The position numbers were made by a program, and so were the translations under genes. Source: Halioglobus sp. (GTDB lineage Bacteria > Pseudomonadota > Gammaproteobacteria > Pseudomonadales > Halieaceae). Taken from it: a DNA stretch of 64,000 bases. Below, in pieces: positions 49,106-56,955 of the stretch (within the stretch, counting starts at the first letter, position 1; each line of letters begins with the position of its first letter). The notes beneath the pieces were generated by a model. It had not been told where the DNA came from. It did no database searches and worked only from the letters and a program-made list of their open reading frames with translations. The DNA is taken from positions 39,357 to 103,356 of the forward strand of contig PABK01000047.1 in assembly GCA_002699145.1 (NCBI GenBank), given 5' to 3'.

Positions 49106-51394
49106 TCAGGCGTTGCCCAGTGGCAGGCGCAGTGTAAAGACACAGCCCCCGGCGGGATCGTTGGCGGCCTCGACGCTGCCGCCGTGCGCCTGCGCCACGG
49201 CGGCGACGAATCGCAGGCCCAGGCCGGCGCCGCTGCGCGCATTGGCGCCCTGTTGGTACTCGGCGAAGATGCGTTGCAGGTCGTCTTCCGCGATGCCCTC
49301 GCCCTGGTCCCGCACGGTGAACAGCGCCGCGCCCTCGTCCAGGTCGACGCCGACAGTCACGGTAGCGCCGCGGTCGGAGTGCTTCAGCGCGTTGTCGATA
49401 AGATTGATCAGCACGCGCTCGACCAGTTCCCTGCTGCAGCGCAGCCAGATGTCGTCCCCCTGGTCCGACACGCGCAGGCCGATGCCGCGGCTCGCCGCCA
49501 TGTGGAAGAGCTGCGCCACCGCATTGTCGACCAGGGACTGGGCCTCGCACTCGTCGAAGCGCGGCTGTGCAGCCTGTTCCAGGCGCGCCAGCTGGATAAA
49601 GTTTTCCGCGTAGGACAGGTTGGCGCGAATGTATTTTTCGATTTGTTGCAGCAGTCGCGGATCGGTCGCGCCCGGCCGGTCGCGGTATCCCTCGATGAGC
49701 GCCAGTACCGAGGTGAGCGGTGCGCGCAGGTCGTGGGAGAGGAAGTTCAGTGCCTCGGCGCGGCGTTTTTCCGCGTGTTTGAGCTGTGTCACATCGGTCA
49801 GCACGAGCAACAGCAGCGCGCGTTCCGGGCCTACCAGTCCGCCCTGCAGCAGCAGGTCGTGGCCGCTCGCGCGCGACACGCCTTCGACATTGAAATGCTC
49901 GCCGCAACGCGACAGGCCCGCCAGCAGTTCCTGCAGTGTCGTCCTGCCCACCGCTTCGCAGGCCGCCAGCGCGCGCTCGAGAGTCCGTTCACTGCCCGTG
50001 ATTGCCAGCAGCTTGCGCGCCTCGTCATTTACAAACAGCAAGGTTCCGCCCGGTTCGGCCAGCAGCACCCCCGAGCTGAGCTGCGCCAGGGTATCGCGCA
50101 CCAGCTGGTGATGCTGCCGCGACTGGCTGTAGGCCGCGTCCAGTTGCTGCAGTATGGCGTCCACCGGGTCGGAGCTGGTCGCCCCGGGCCGCGTCCTCCC
50201 GCTGTCGGGAAAAAACGACTGCCGGTTTTCCTGGTCCAGCTGCAACAGGTGGCGCTGGATGAAGTCCATCGCCGCGGCGAGGCGCAGCCAGTTCCACAGG
50301 GGGTAGGCCAGCAGCAGTGTCAGCAGCACCGGCGCCGGAGAAACCCACAGGTTTGCCGCGCGCAGCAGCAGGTAGGAGGCAAGGGACAGCAACAGTACGC
50401 CGCCCAGCACCGCCGCCAGCAGGTGGCCGGGCCGCAGCCGGGTGAAGCCGAAGATCGTCAGGGCGATGACCGCGGCGCCCAGCAGGGTCGCCGGCGCCTT
50501 GTGCAGCGGGCGTGCGAGGCGCCCGCTGCGCAGCGCCTGGAAAATGTTGGCGTTGACTTCCACGCCGGAAATCTGCCCCAGGGAGGTGGCGATATTGTCC
50601 ACGTGGCCGGCGGCTGTGGCGCCGACGAATACGATCTTGTCGCGCAGCAGCCCCGGCGCCAGGCGTCCCTTCATGACGTCGGCGTAGCTGACCTGCGCCA
50701 CGCTGCCCGCGCCGCCCATGAAGGGTATGAAGTTGGCGTGACTGCGGATGATGGCCCGGGGGTCAGGGTCCTCCAGTACCGCCTGGTCGGACACACCCGG
50801 CAGCGGATTCGGCGCCTGGGCGAGCAGTTCCGCCAGCGCCACGGTGAAGTGCGGCCAGCGCGCCGCCCCCAGGCCCTCGCGCAGGTACACCTGCCGCGCC
50901 ACGCCATCCGCGTCGACCTCGATATGCACGTGCCCGATGGCCCCGGCGGCCGCCGCCAGGGGCGCTACCGGGAGCATTTCCCGCAACCTGTCGTCCTGCC
51001 TCGTCCTGCCGATAAAGACCGGCAGTACGGTGCGCTGCAACTGGCGCAACTCCGCCGCCAGCAGGTCATCGACCTCGGGATAGTCGTGGTAGGGCTCGGC
51101 AAAGAGAATATCCATGGCGACCGCACTGACTCCCTGCGCGTGCAGGCGGCGCAACAACTCGACATGGTTTTCACGCGGCCAGGGCCAGCGGCCCAGCTCG
51201 CGCAGGCTGTCCTCGTCGATGGCCACGATCACCACGTCGGGCGCCGGCGCCAGCGGCGCCGCCTCGTTGAACACGTCGTAGAACAGGTGATCCAGCGGCT
51301 GGGCGAGGTCGAACCAGGTCAGCGTGGCGCTGAACAGGCAACCCAGCAGCGCCAGCAGCAGGCGCTCGAAATACAGTTTTGCGGCTGGCTTCAC
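49106..51394 (-). CDS. CHASE2-domain sensor histidine kinase
   Basis: A 762-residue membrane kinase. After a first helix (about 7-25) comes a periplasmic CHASE2 domain (about 30-310; LDHLFYDVFNEA, VVIVAIDEDSLRELGRWPWP, VDGVARQVYLREGL). Three more helices lie at about 320-395, then a PAS-like linker (about 440-530), a HisKA dimer with phospho-acceptor H554 in LSHDLRAPL, and an HATPase domain (N box LINLIDNALKHS, DQGEGI, GAGLGLRF). I chose GTG 51394 (then KPAAKLYFERLLLALLG), 19 bp after the LysM-FecR stop. It is the last gene of the regulator/LysM-FecR/kinase operon. Confidence 0.9.
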   Translation of the reverse strand: MKPAAKLYFERLLLALLGCLFSATLTWFDLAQPLDHLFYDVFNEAAPLAPAPDVVIVAIDEDSLRELGRWPWPRENHVELLRRLHAQGVSAVAMDILFAEPYHDYPEVDDLLAAELRQLQRTVLPVFIGRTRQDDRLREMLPVAPLAAAAGAIGHVHIEVDADGVARQVYLREGLGAARWPHFTVALAELLAQAPNPLPGVSDQAVLEDPDPRAIIRSHANFIPFMGGAGSVAQVSYADVMKGRLAPGLLRDKIVFVGATAAGHVDNIATSLGQISGVEVNANIFQALRSGRLARPLHKAPATLLGAAVIALTIFGFTRLRPGHLLAAVLGGVLLLSLASYLLLRAANLWVSPAPVLLTLLLAYPLWNWLRLAAAMDFIQRHLLQLDQENRQSFFPDSGRTRPGATSSDPVDAILQQLDAAYSQSRQHHQLVRDTLAQLSSGVLLAEPGGTLLFVNDEARKLLAITGSERTLERALAACEAVGRTTLQELLAGLSRCGEHFNVEGVSRASGHDLLLQGGLVGPERALLLLVLTDVTQLKHAEKRRAEALNFLSHDLRAPLTSVLALIEGYRDRPGATDPRLLQQIEKYIRANLSYAENFIQLARLEQAAQPRFDECEAQSLVDNAVAQLFHMAASRGIGLRVSDQGDDIWLRCSRELVERVLINLIDNALKHSDRGATVTVGVDLDEGAALFTVRDQGEGIAEDDLQRIFAEYQQGANARSGAGLGLRFVAAVAQAHGGSVEAANDPAGGCVFTLRLPLGNA

Positions 51395-51413
51395 GCGACC
51401 GGGTCGCCGCCGG

Positions 51414-52496
51414 TCAGAGCAACATGAGCGCCGCCATGACGCTCCAGATGACCAGGTCCCAGTAGGTGCGTGGCTCCTCGACGGGCGGCAGCACGCACAG
51501 CGGCAGTTCGCCGTTGAAACCGTTAAAGCCCTCCTGGTCGATGGCGCGCACGACCAGGTGGTAGCAGCCCTGCTGCAGTGCGACAAACTCGAAGCTCGCC
51601 TGTTGCGTGCGGTGGCTGGCGAGCAGTTCCCCGCTGGCGTTTGCCGCGTGGACATCGAGCAGCCACGCCACCGCGCCGGGGTCGGCGGACCAGTGCACCG
51701 TCAGCGGCAGGGGAGCGTCGATGCGCGGCTGGGCAAAGGTCGGCGCCGCCAGCAGCTTGCGCGGCGCGCCGGGCGCCTGTCCCTGGCGCGCTTTCACGCC
51801 GAACCCGGCGGGCACCTCTACCGTGGCGCCGGCTTGCACGGCCACCCGGCCGGTCAGGACCTCGCCGCGCGTCGATGCCGTTGCCGTGTTGTCGCTGACC
51901 ACCCGGTACTGGGTGCCGCGCACCGCGGCGATCGCCGACGGTGTGTGCACCTCGAAACGCGAACGCGACGCGGGCGGCACCTCGATTTCCAGTTCGCCGC
52001 GTTCGAGCTGCAATTCGGTGGCCTGTCCCGGCCCGCTGCCCCCCGACATGCTGGTCAGTTCCAGCACGCTCCCGGGGCGCAGCAGCATCTCGCTGTTGTC
52101 CGACAGGCGCAGCCTGGCGCTGCCTTCCGCGCAGCGGACAAGGCTGCCCAGCACCAGGGTCTGGCCGCTGCGCAGGGGCTGCGGCGCGGCCCCGTGCTGC
52201 TCCTGGTAGCTCACCTCGCCGTTCACGTTGAGCACCTCTGCGACCACGGGCAGCGCCAGCAGCCAGCTGACGGGGATGCGAATTTCCTGGCCCGGCGCCA
52301 TCGCCCGGTCATTGGTGATGTTGTTGTAGCCGGCCAGTTCCTTCCAGCAACCGGGGCGGGCGGTGTACTGCAGGCACAGGTCCCACAGCGTGTCACCGGG
52401 GCGCGCCTCGTACAGCCAGTCCTGGGCCACAGCCTGCGACGGCAGCCACGTGCCGAGCAGGATGGCGCAACACCACAGGGTCGCACGTGCCGTCAT
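51414..52496 (-). CDS. Exported LysM and FecR domain protein
   Basis: A 360-residue envelope protein. A signal peptide (about 1-24, ending AVAQ) is followed by LysM (about 27-75, YEARPGDTLWDLCLQYTARP), which binds peptidoglycan, then a FecR domain (about 110-215, LRLSDNSEMLLRPGSVLEL and HTPSAIAAVRGTQYRVV), a probable Ig-like fold (about 245-335) and a C-terminal hydrophobic segment (about 344-360) that may anchor it. No ECF sigma factor is nearby, so the usual FecR-sigma pairing does not apply. It overlaps the regulator gene by 4 bp (ATGA) and precedes the CHASE2 kinase by 19 bp. Confidence 0.88.
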   Translation of the reverse strand: MTARATLWCCAILLGTWLPSQAVAQDWLYEARPGDTLWDLCLQYTARPGCWKELAGYNNITNDRAMAPGQEIRIPVSWLLALPVVAEVLNVNGEVSYQEQHGAAPQPLRSGQTLVLGSLVRCAEGSARLRLSDNSEMLLRPGSVLELTSMSGGSGPGQATELQLERGELEIEVPPASRSRFEVHTPSAIAAVRGTQYRVVSDNTATASTRGEVLTGRVAVQAGATVEVPAGFGVKARQGQAPGAPRKLLAAPTFAQPRIDAPLPLTVHWSADPGAVAWLLDVHAANASGELLASHRTQQASFEFVALQQGCYHLVVRAIDQEGFNGFNGELPLCVLPPVEEPRTYWDLVIWSVMAALMLL

Positions 52497-53179
52497 AGTG
52501 CTTCGAGCCTGTATCCGTGCCGATAGATGGTCTTAATACAATAGCCCATGTTCGGGCCGATTTTCAGGATTCGCCGCACCTTGCTCATGTGCATGTCGAC
52601 CGTGCGCGTGTCCAGCTCGGCGTCCACGCCCCAGACCTCACGCAGCAGTTGCTGGCGCGACAGCAGCTTGCCCTGGTTGGCCAGCACGCAGGCAGCGAGT
52701 TTGAACTCCGTGGGTTTCAGGCTGACCGCCTGGCCGTCGACGAAGGCCCGGTTTTCCGCCAGGTCCAGCCTGATCGGGCCGAGCTCCAGGACCTGCGGCA
52801 ACTCGCGCCCACTGCGCCGCCACACCGCGGACAGTCGCGCCAGCAATTCCGCGCGGCGCAGGGGTTTGATCAGGTAGTCGTCTGCGCCCGTGGCCAGGCC
52901 GCGGACGATATCCTCTTCGCTGTCTTTTGCCGTGGCAAAGATAACCGGCCCATCGAAGCATAAGGTTTCGCGCAGGTGGGCGAGGATATCGATGCCTTCA
53001 CAGTCCGGCAGTTGCCAGTCGAGAATCAGTATGTCGGCCGGTTGCGCCGCCAGTTTCTGCAGGAAGGCCTCGCCGTTGTCGCAATGGAACACGGCGTAGC
53101 CCTCGTCGGTCAGCCAGCTGCAAAGTAGCTGTGCCTGGGCGGCCTCGTCCTCGAGGATGCCTACGGTAATCTCGGGCAT
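52493..53179 (-). CDS. OmpR/PhoB-family response regulator
   Basis: A 228-residue two-component regulator. The receiver domain (about 1-120) has the acidic pair E10/D11, phospho-acceptor D54 in LILDWQLPDCEG, and Lys in YLIKPLRRAELLARL near 104. The winged-helix effector (about 130-228) shows VSLKPTEFKLAACVLANQGK and VDMHMSKVRRILKIGP, the recognition helix region. It is the first gene of the operon with the LysM-FecR protein and the CHASE2 kinase, its obvious partner. Two TGTAA-N6-TGTAA repeats lie upstream in the gap shared with mscL. Confidence 0.93.
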   Translation of the reverse strand: MPEITVGILEDEAAQAQLLCSWLTDEGYAVFHCDNGEAFLQKLAAQPADILILDWQLPDCEGIDILAHLRETLCFDGPVIFATAKDSEEDIVRGLATGADDYLIKPLRRAELLARLSAVWRRSGRELPQVLELGPIRLDLAENRAFVDGQAVSLKPTEFKLAACVLANQGKLLSRQQLLREVWGVDAELDTRTVDMHMSKVRRILKIGPNMGYCIKTIYRHGYRLEAL

Positions 53180-53265
53180 GGCGTCGCTTCAGCTTGTGTC
53201 TTCCCTACATACTAGGCCATCCACTGCAACATCTCACCGCCCTTGTCATCCGCCACGGCGAGGTT

Positions 53266-53281
53266 TTACACACTGCTTACA
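53266..53281 (-). promoter_or_regulatory. TGTAA-N6-TGTAA direct repeat (box A)
   Basis: On the minus strand, TGTAAGCAGTGTGTAA: two TGTAA pentamers 11 bp apart, 87 bp upstream of the response-regulator start. A candidate -10 (TAGTAT, minus strand, 53209-53214) puts the box centre near -70. Spacing and orientation suit an OmpR/PhoB-type activator, possibly the regulator itself. Confidence 0.5.
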
Positions 53282-53306
53282 AATGTGTGGCCTGCTGCGG
53301 CGCAAC

Positions 53307-53322
53307 TGTAAGCGTTTTGTAA
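53307..53322 (+). promoter_or_regulatory. TGTAA-N6-TGTAA direct repeat (box B)
   Basis: TGTAAGCGTTTTGTAA on the plus strand, in the same orientation as mscL. A candidate -10 TAAATA at 53364-53369 lacks a -35; the box centre would be near -61, a usual activator position. It shares the first eight bases (TGTAAGCN) with box A on the opposite strand. Confidence 0.5.
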
Positions 53323-53437
53323 ACACGCCTCCCCGCTACTTCCGCCCTGTTTGCGCGGCAGGCTAAATAGGCTCGCGATCATCTGGCGCGGGCCGTAAAA
53401 GCGCTGACGTACCCATTCACAGAAGAGGAACAAGGCT

Positions 53438-53887
53438 ATGCTCAAGGACTTCAAGGAATTCGCCATGCGCGGCAACGTGGTCGACATGGCGGTCGGCATT
53501 ATCATCGGTGGCGCTTTTGGCACCATCGTCAAGAGCCTGGTGGCCGACGTCATCATGCCCCCGATCGGCCTGCTCCTGGGCGGGGTGGATTTTTCCGACC
53601 TGTTTATCACGTTGAAGGAAGGTGCGCAGGCCGGCCCCTACGAAACCCTCGCAGCAGCCCAGGAAGTGGGCGCCGTGACCATCAGTTACGGCGTTTTTCT
53701 CAATTCCGTGATCAGTTTCCTGATCGTCGCCTTTGCGGTGTTCCTGCTGATCCGCTCCATCAACAAGCTGCAGGCTGCCGAAGAGGAGGCCCCGGAAGAG
53801 CCGACGACCAAGGAGTGTGGCTTCTGCTTCTCCGAAATTCCGCTCAAGGCGACCCGCTGTCCCAACTGCACCTCCGAGCTGGGCTGA
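53438..53887 (+). CDS. mscL: Large-conductance mechanosensitive channel with zinc-ribbon tail
   Basis: A 149-residue channel that releases osmolytes on sudden hypo-osmotic shock. TM1 is [20 protein letters not shown] with the standard [13 protein letters not shown] signature, and TM2 is [20 protein letters not shown]. The C-terminus differs from E. coli MscL: it ends in a four-Cys zinc-ribbon-like knuckle, CGFC...CPNC (about 126-147). A GAGGAA site precedes the ATG. Box B (53307-53322) lies upstream and a repeat-containing lipoprotein gene follows by 44 bp. Confidence 0.95.
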   Translation: MLKDFKEFAMRGNVVDMAVGIIIGGAFGTIVKSLVADVIMPPIGLLLGGVDFSDLFITLKEGAQAGPYETLAAAQEVGAVTISYGVFLNSVISFLIVAFAVFLLIRSINKLQAAEEEAPEEPTTKECGFCFSEIPLKATRCPNCTSELG

Positions 53888-53931
53888 GCCACAGCGCCGC
53901 CAGTTATCTATTCACACAGAGGAATACAGTC

Positions 53932-55005
53932 ATGAAAACACGCTATACCGCACTCGCGCTGGCCGGTTCGCTCGTCGTCCTTGCCGGTTGCTCCACGACC
54001 AACGCCACCGGCGGCGACAGCGCCGCCGTGCAGTCGCAGCTGGAAGACGCGCAGGCGCGTGCACAACAGAGCGCCGCGGAGGCCGAGCGCCTGCGCACGG
54101 AACTGTCCAGCGCGCGCACCGCCGGCACGTCCGCCGCGGACCTGCTGCCGCCGAACGCCGAACCCGGCCACTGCTACGCGCGGGTGTTGATCCCGGCGCA
54201 GTACGAGAGCGGTTCTGAAACCGTGCTGGCAAGCGCCGCCAGCCAGCGCATCGAGATCATCCCCGCGCGTTACGACTACGTCGACGAGACCGTCATGGTG
54301 GAGGAGGAGTCCACGCGCCTGGAAATCATACCCGCCACTTACAAGACGGTTAGCGAACGCGTGATGGTGGAGCCGGAGAAGACGGTGATTCGTGAGGTGC
54401 CGGCGCAGTACGAGGAGGTCGCCGAGACGATCCTGGTCAAGCCGGCCTACACCATGTGGAAGAAGGGTCGCGGGCCGATCGAGCGCCTGGACTCGTCGAC
54501 CGGGGAGATCATGTGCCTGGTGGAGGTGCCGGCGGAGTACAAGACGGTGACCAAGCGTGTGGTGAAAGCCCCGGCGCGCACCGTGGAAGAGGTGATCCCC
54601 GCGAAGTACGAAACGATCAGCCGCAAGGTCGTCGACACTCCCGCCAGTACCCGGGAAATCCCGGTGCCCGCGCGTTACGAGACGGTCAAGGTGCGCAAAC
54701 TGGTCAGCGAGGCCAGCAGCAAGGCCGTGGACATCCCGGCCCAGTATCGCACCGTGCCCACGCGCAAGCTGGTGCGCGACTCGCGCCTGGAGTGGCGTGA
54801 AATCCTCTGCGAGACCAACACCACCCGCGGAGTGGTATCGCGCCTGCAATCGGCGCTCAACACCAAGGGCTACGACGCCGGCGCCGTCGACGGGATCCTC
54901 GGCAACCAGACCCTCGCCGCGGTGAAGAAGTACCAGCTGGACAACAACATGGCCAGCGGCCAGCTCACCATCAAGGTCCTCGACGACCTGGGCGTATCGC
55001 TGTAA
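53932..55005 (+). CDS. Repeat-containing lipoprotein with C-terminal peptidoglycan-binding domain
   Basis: A 357-residue predicted lipoprotein (lipobox LAGC, C20). A short Ala/Glu/Arg coiled coil (about 32-62) is followed by eight repeats that each open with [I/V]PAxY, at residues 87, 110, 133, 156, 199, 222, 245 and 268. The period is exactly 23 residues, except that the fourth unit has a 20-residue insert (WKKGRGPIERLDSSTGEI). The C-terminus (about 302-357, RLQSALNTKGYDAGAVDGIL) is a PG_binding_1 domain. I chose ATG 53932, which follows an AGAGGAAT site. Function unknown; the layout suggests a periplasmic spacer tethering the membrane to the wall. A terminator follows. Confidence 0.85.
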   Translation: MKTRYTALALAGSLVVLAGCSTTNATGGDSAAVQSQLEDAQARAQQSAAEAERLRTELSSARTAGTSAADLLPPNAEPGHCYARVLIPAQYESGSETVLASAASQRIEIIPARYDYVDETVMVEEESTRLEIIPATYKTVSERVMVEPEKTVIREVPAQYEEVAETILVKPAYTMWKKGRGPIERLDSSTGEIMCLVEVPAEYKTVTKRVVKAPARTVEEVIPAKYETISRKVVDTPASTREIPVPARYETVKVRKLVSEASSKAVDIPAQYRTVPTRKLVRDSRLEWREILCETNTTRGVVSRLQSALNTKGYDAGAVDGILGNQTLAAVKKYQLDNNMASGQLTIKVLDDLGVSL

Positions 55006-55032
55006 ACGTACGCCGGGAAGAACTGCCGATTT

Positions 55033-55059
55033 AGGGGGCCTCCGGGCTCCCTTTTTTTT
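55033..55059 (+). terminator. Rho-independent terminator after the repeat lipoprotein gene
   Basis: AGGGGGCC pairs with GGCTCCCT (one imperfect pair) around a short loop, followed by eight T residues at 55052-55059. It ends the mscL-lipoprotein unit and abuts the convergent comF gene. Confidence 0.85.
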
Positions 55060-55766
55060 CACTGCCCGGGCGCCGCGGTGCGCGCCAGGCACCAGATATC
55101 GACCCGCGCCGCACCGGCGGCGAGCAGCGCGCGGGCTGCCGCGGCCGCCGTGGTCCCGGTAGTCATGACATCGTCGACGACGGCCAGGCGCAGGTCCTCA
55201 CAGGGCTCTGTCACCGCGAAGGCGCCGCGCAGGTTGGCCTGCCTGCGGGCGGCGTCCAGGCCCTGCTGGGGGGCGGTGGCGCGCCGCCGGCGCAGCAGGC
55301 GCGGTGCCAGGCGTGCCTGCACGCCGTGGGCCAGCAGTTGCCGCGCCAGCGCCTCCGACTGGTTGAAGCCGCGCTGCAGGCGCCGGCGCCAGTGCAGCGG
55401 CACCGGCACCAGCGCGTCGACCGGCTCCGTGGCAGGTGCCGCGGCCAGCCAGAGCTGCGCCAGCAGGGGGGTGAGGCGGCGTTCACCGGCGTATTTCCAG
55501 CGCCCGATCAGGTGCGCCAGGCACTCCTCGTACAGCCACGGCGCCACACTGCGGGCGAAGGGCGGCGGGCCGCCCTGGCAGCGGCCGCAGGCCGCCCCGC
55601 CGCGGGGCAGGGGCAGCGCGCAGCGGCTGCAGCAGGGGTCGTTGCGCGGCAGGTCCGCGGCGCAGCCCGCGCACAGGGGGTGCGGGCCGGGGGCGCGCAG
55701 GCCGCACAGGGCGCAGTGCTGGGGGAACAGGGCCTCGAGCGCGGCTGCCCCCGCCCTGTTAACCAC
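55059..55766 (-). CDS. comF: ComF-family phosphoribosyltransferase-like protein
   Basis: A protein of about 235 residues with an N-terminal zinc-finger region (CALCG, CAGC, CCSRC, CGRC at about 19-65) and a C-terminal PRTase domain whose PRPP loop is LAVVDDVMTTGTTAAAAARA near 191-210. ComF assists DNA uptake during transformation, perhaps with PriA, which is also in this window. The start is uncertain: GTG 55766 gives a family-like N-terminus, while TTG 55802 is also in frame. GTG 55766 sits inside a BirA-type operator, and the gene is divergent from bioB. Confidence 0.85.
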   Translation of the reverse strand: MVNRAGAAALEALFPQHCALCGLRAPGPHPLCAGCAADLPRNDPCCSRCALPLPRGGAACGRCQGGPPPFARSVAPWLYEECLAHLIGRWKYAGERRLTPLLAQLWLAAAPATEPVDALVPVPLHWRRRLQRGFNQSEALARQLLAHGVQARLAPRLLRRRRATAPQQGLDAARRQANLRGAFAVTEPCEDLRLAVVDDVMTTGTTAAAAARALLAAGAARVDIWCLARTAAPGQ

Positions 55767-55788
55767 AAGGACTCTGCCAGGTTGACAG
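55756..55788. promoter_or_regulatory. BirA-type biotin operator
   Basis: CTGTTAACC (55756-55764) and GGTTGACAG (55780-55788) form an inverted repeat, 8 of 9 positions matching, separated by 15 bp. The E. coli bioO site is TTGTAAACC and its complement separated by a similar distance. The right half covers the -35 of the bioB promoter, so bound BirA-biotinyl-AMP would block transcription. The left half lies at the start of comF. Confidence 0.75.
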
Positions 55789-55809
55789 CAAAAAGGGCAC
55801 AAGTATCAT
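55782..55809 (+). promoter_or_regulatory. bioB promoter
   Basis: Perfect -35 TTGACA (55782-55787), 16-bp spacer, -10 TATCAT (55804-55809). Transcription would begin near 55816, about 32 bp before the bioB ATG. The -35 lies within the right half of the BirA-type operator. Confidence 0.75.
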
Positions 55810-55847
55810 ACGGGGATCCTTAGCTTCCCTGCCTCGACGGACACGCC

Positions 55848-56930
55848 ATGCCAGACCAAGCCACCGCGGCGGCTGCCGCCACGCCCCTGACCGCCTCACC
55901 CGCGCCCGCCGGCGCCGCCGGGCAGGACATTCGCCACGACTGGACGCGGCAGGAGGTGGAAGCGCTGTTCCGCCTGCCTTTCAACGACCTGCTGTTTCGC
56001 GCGCACAGCGTGCACCGGCGCTATTTTGACCCGAACCAGGTGCAGGTGAGCACACTGCTTTCCATCAAAACCGGCGCCTGCCCCGAGGACTGCGCCTACT
56101 GCCCGCAGAGCACCCGCTACGACACCGGGCTGGAAGCCGAGCAGCTGATGGAGATCGAGGCGGTGCTGCAGCAGGCCCGCGCGGCGGCGGAGTCCGGCGC
56201 GACGCGCTTCTGCATGGGCGCCGCCTGGCGCTCGCCCAAGGAGCGCGACATGCCCGCCGTGCTGGCCATGGTCGAGGGCGTGAAGGCGCTGGGCCTGGAG
56301 ACCTGCATGACCCTGGGCATGCTCAGCGACTCCCAGGCGCAGGCGCTGGCCGATGCCGGCCTGGACTACTACAACCACAACCTGGATACCTCGCCGGAGT
56401 TCTACGGCGACATCATCACCACGCGCACCTACCAGGACCGCCTCGAAACGCTGGACCACGTGCGCAGCGCGGGCATGAAAATCTGCAGCGGCGGGATCGT
56501 CGGCATGGGCGAGCAGCAGTCCGACCGCGCCGGCCTGATACTGCAGCTGGCCAACCTCCCGCAGCACCCCGAGAGCGTGCCCATCAACATGCTGGTGCGG
56601 GTGGAGGGCACGCCGCTGGAGAACGAGGCGGACCTGGACCCCTTCGAGTTCATCCGCACTATCGCCGTGGCGCGCATCACCATGCCCGCCTCCCACGTGC
56701 GCCTGTCCGCCGGGCGCGAGGAGATGAACGAGCAGATGCACGCCCTGGCCTACTTTGCCGGCGCCAACTCGATTTTCTACGGCGAGAAACTGCTCACCAC
56801 GCCCAACCCGCGCGCCAACGCGGACATGGCCCTGTTCGCGCGGCTGGGCATCGAGCCCGAGGGGCGCCAGGTGTGCGCGCCGCCGGCGGACCCTGACCCG
56901 CGCTTCTACGACGCCGCCGGTCCGGGGTAG
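55848..56930 (+). CDS. bioB: Biotin synthase
   Basis: A 360-residue radical-SAM enzyme that inserts sulfur into dethiobiotin. The SAM-cluster cysteines are in [14 protein letters not shown] (C78, C82, C85); other signatures are [20 protein letters not shown] near 179-198 and the 2Fe-2S region around [11 protein letters not shown] and [10 protein letters not shown]. The first about 27 residues form an Ala/Pro-rich extension not needed for the fold. It heads the bioB-bioF-bioHC-bioD operon. Confidence 0.97.
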   Translation: MPDQATAAAAATPLTASPAPAGAAGQDIRHDWTRQEVEALFRLPFNDLLFRAHSVHRRYFDPNQVQVSTLLSIKTGACPEDCAYCPQSTRYDTGLEAEQLMEIEAVLQQARAAAESGATRFCMGAAWRSPKERDMPAVLAMVEGVKALGLETCMTLGMLSDSQAQALADAGLDYYNHNLDTSPEFYGDIITTRTYQDRLETLDHVRSAGMKICSGGIVGMGEQQSDRAGLILQLANLPQHPESVPINMLVRVEGTPLENEADLDPFEFIRTIAVARITMPASHVRLSAGREEMNEQMHALAYFAGANSIFYGEKLLTTPNPRANADMALFARLGIEPEGRQVCAPPADPDPRFYDAAGPG

Positions 56931-56955
56931 CGCCCCCGGCGCAGCCTTGCAGCGC

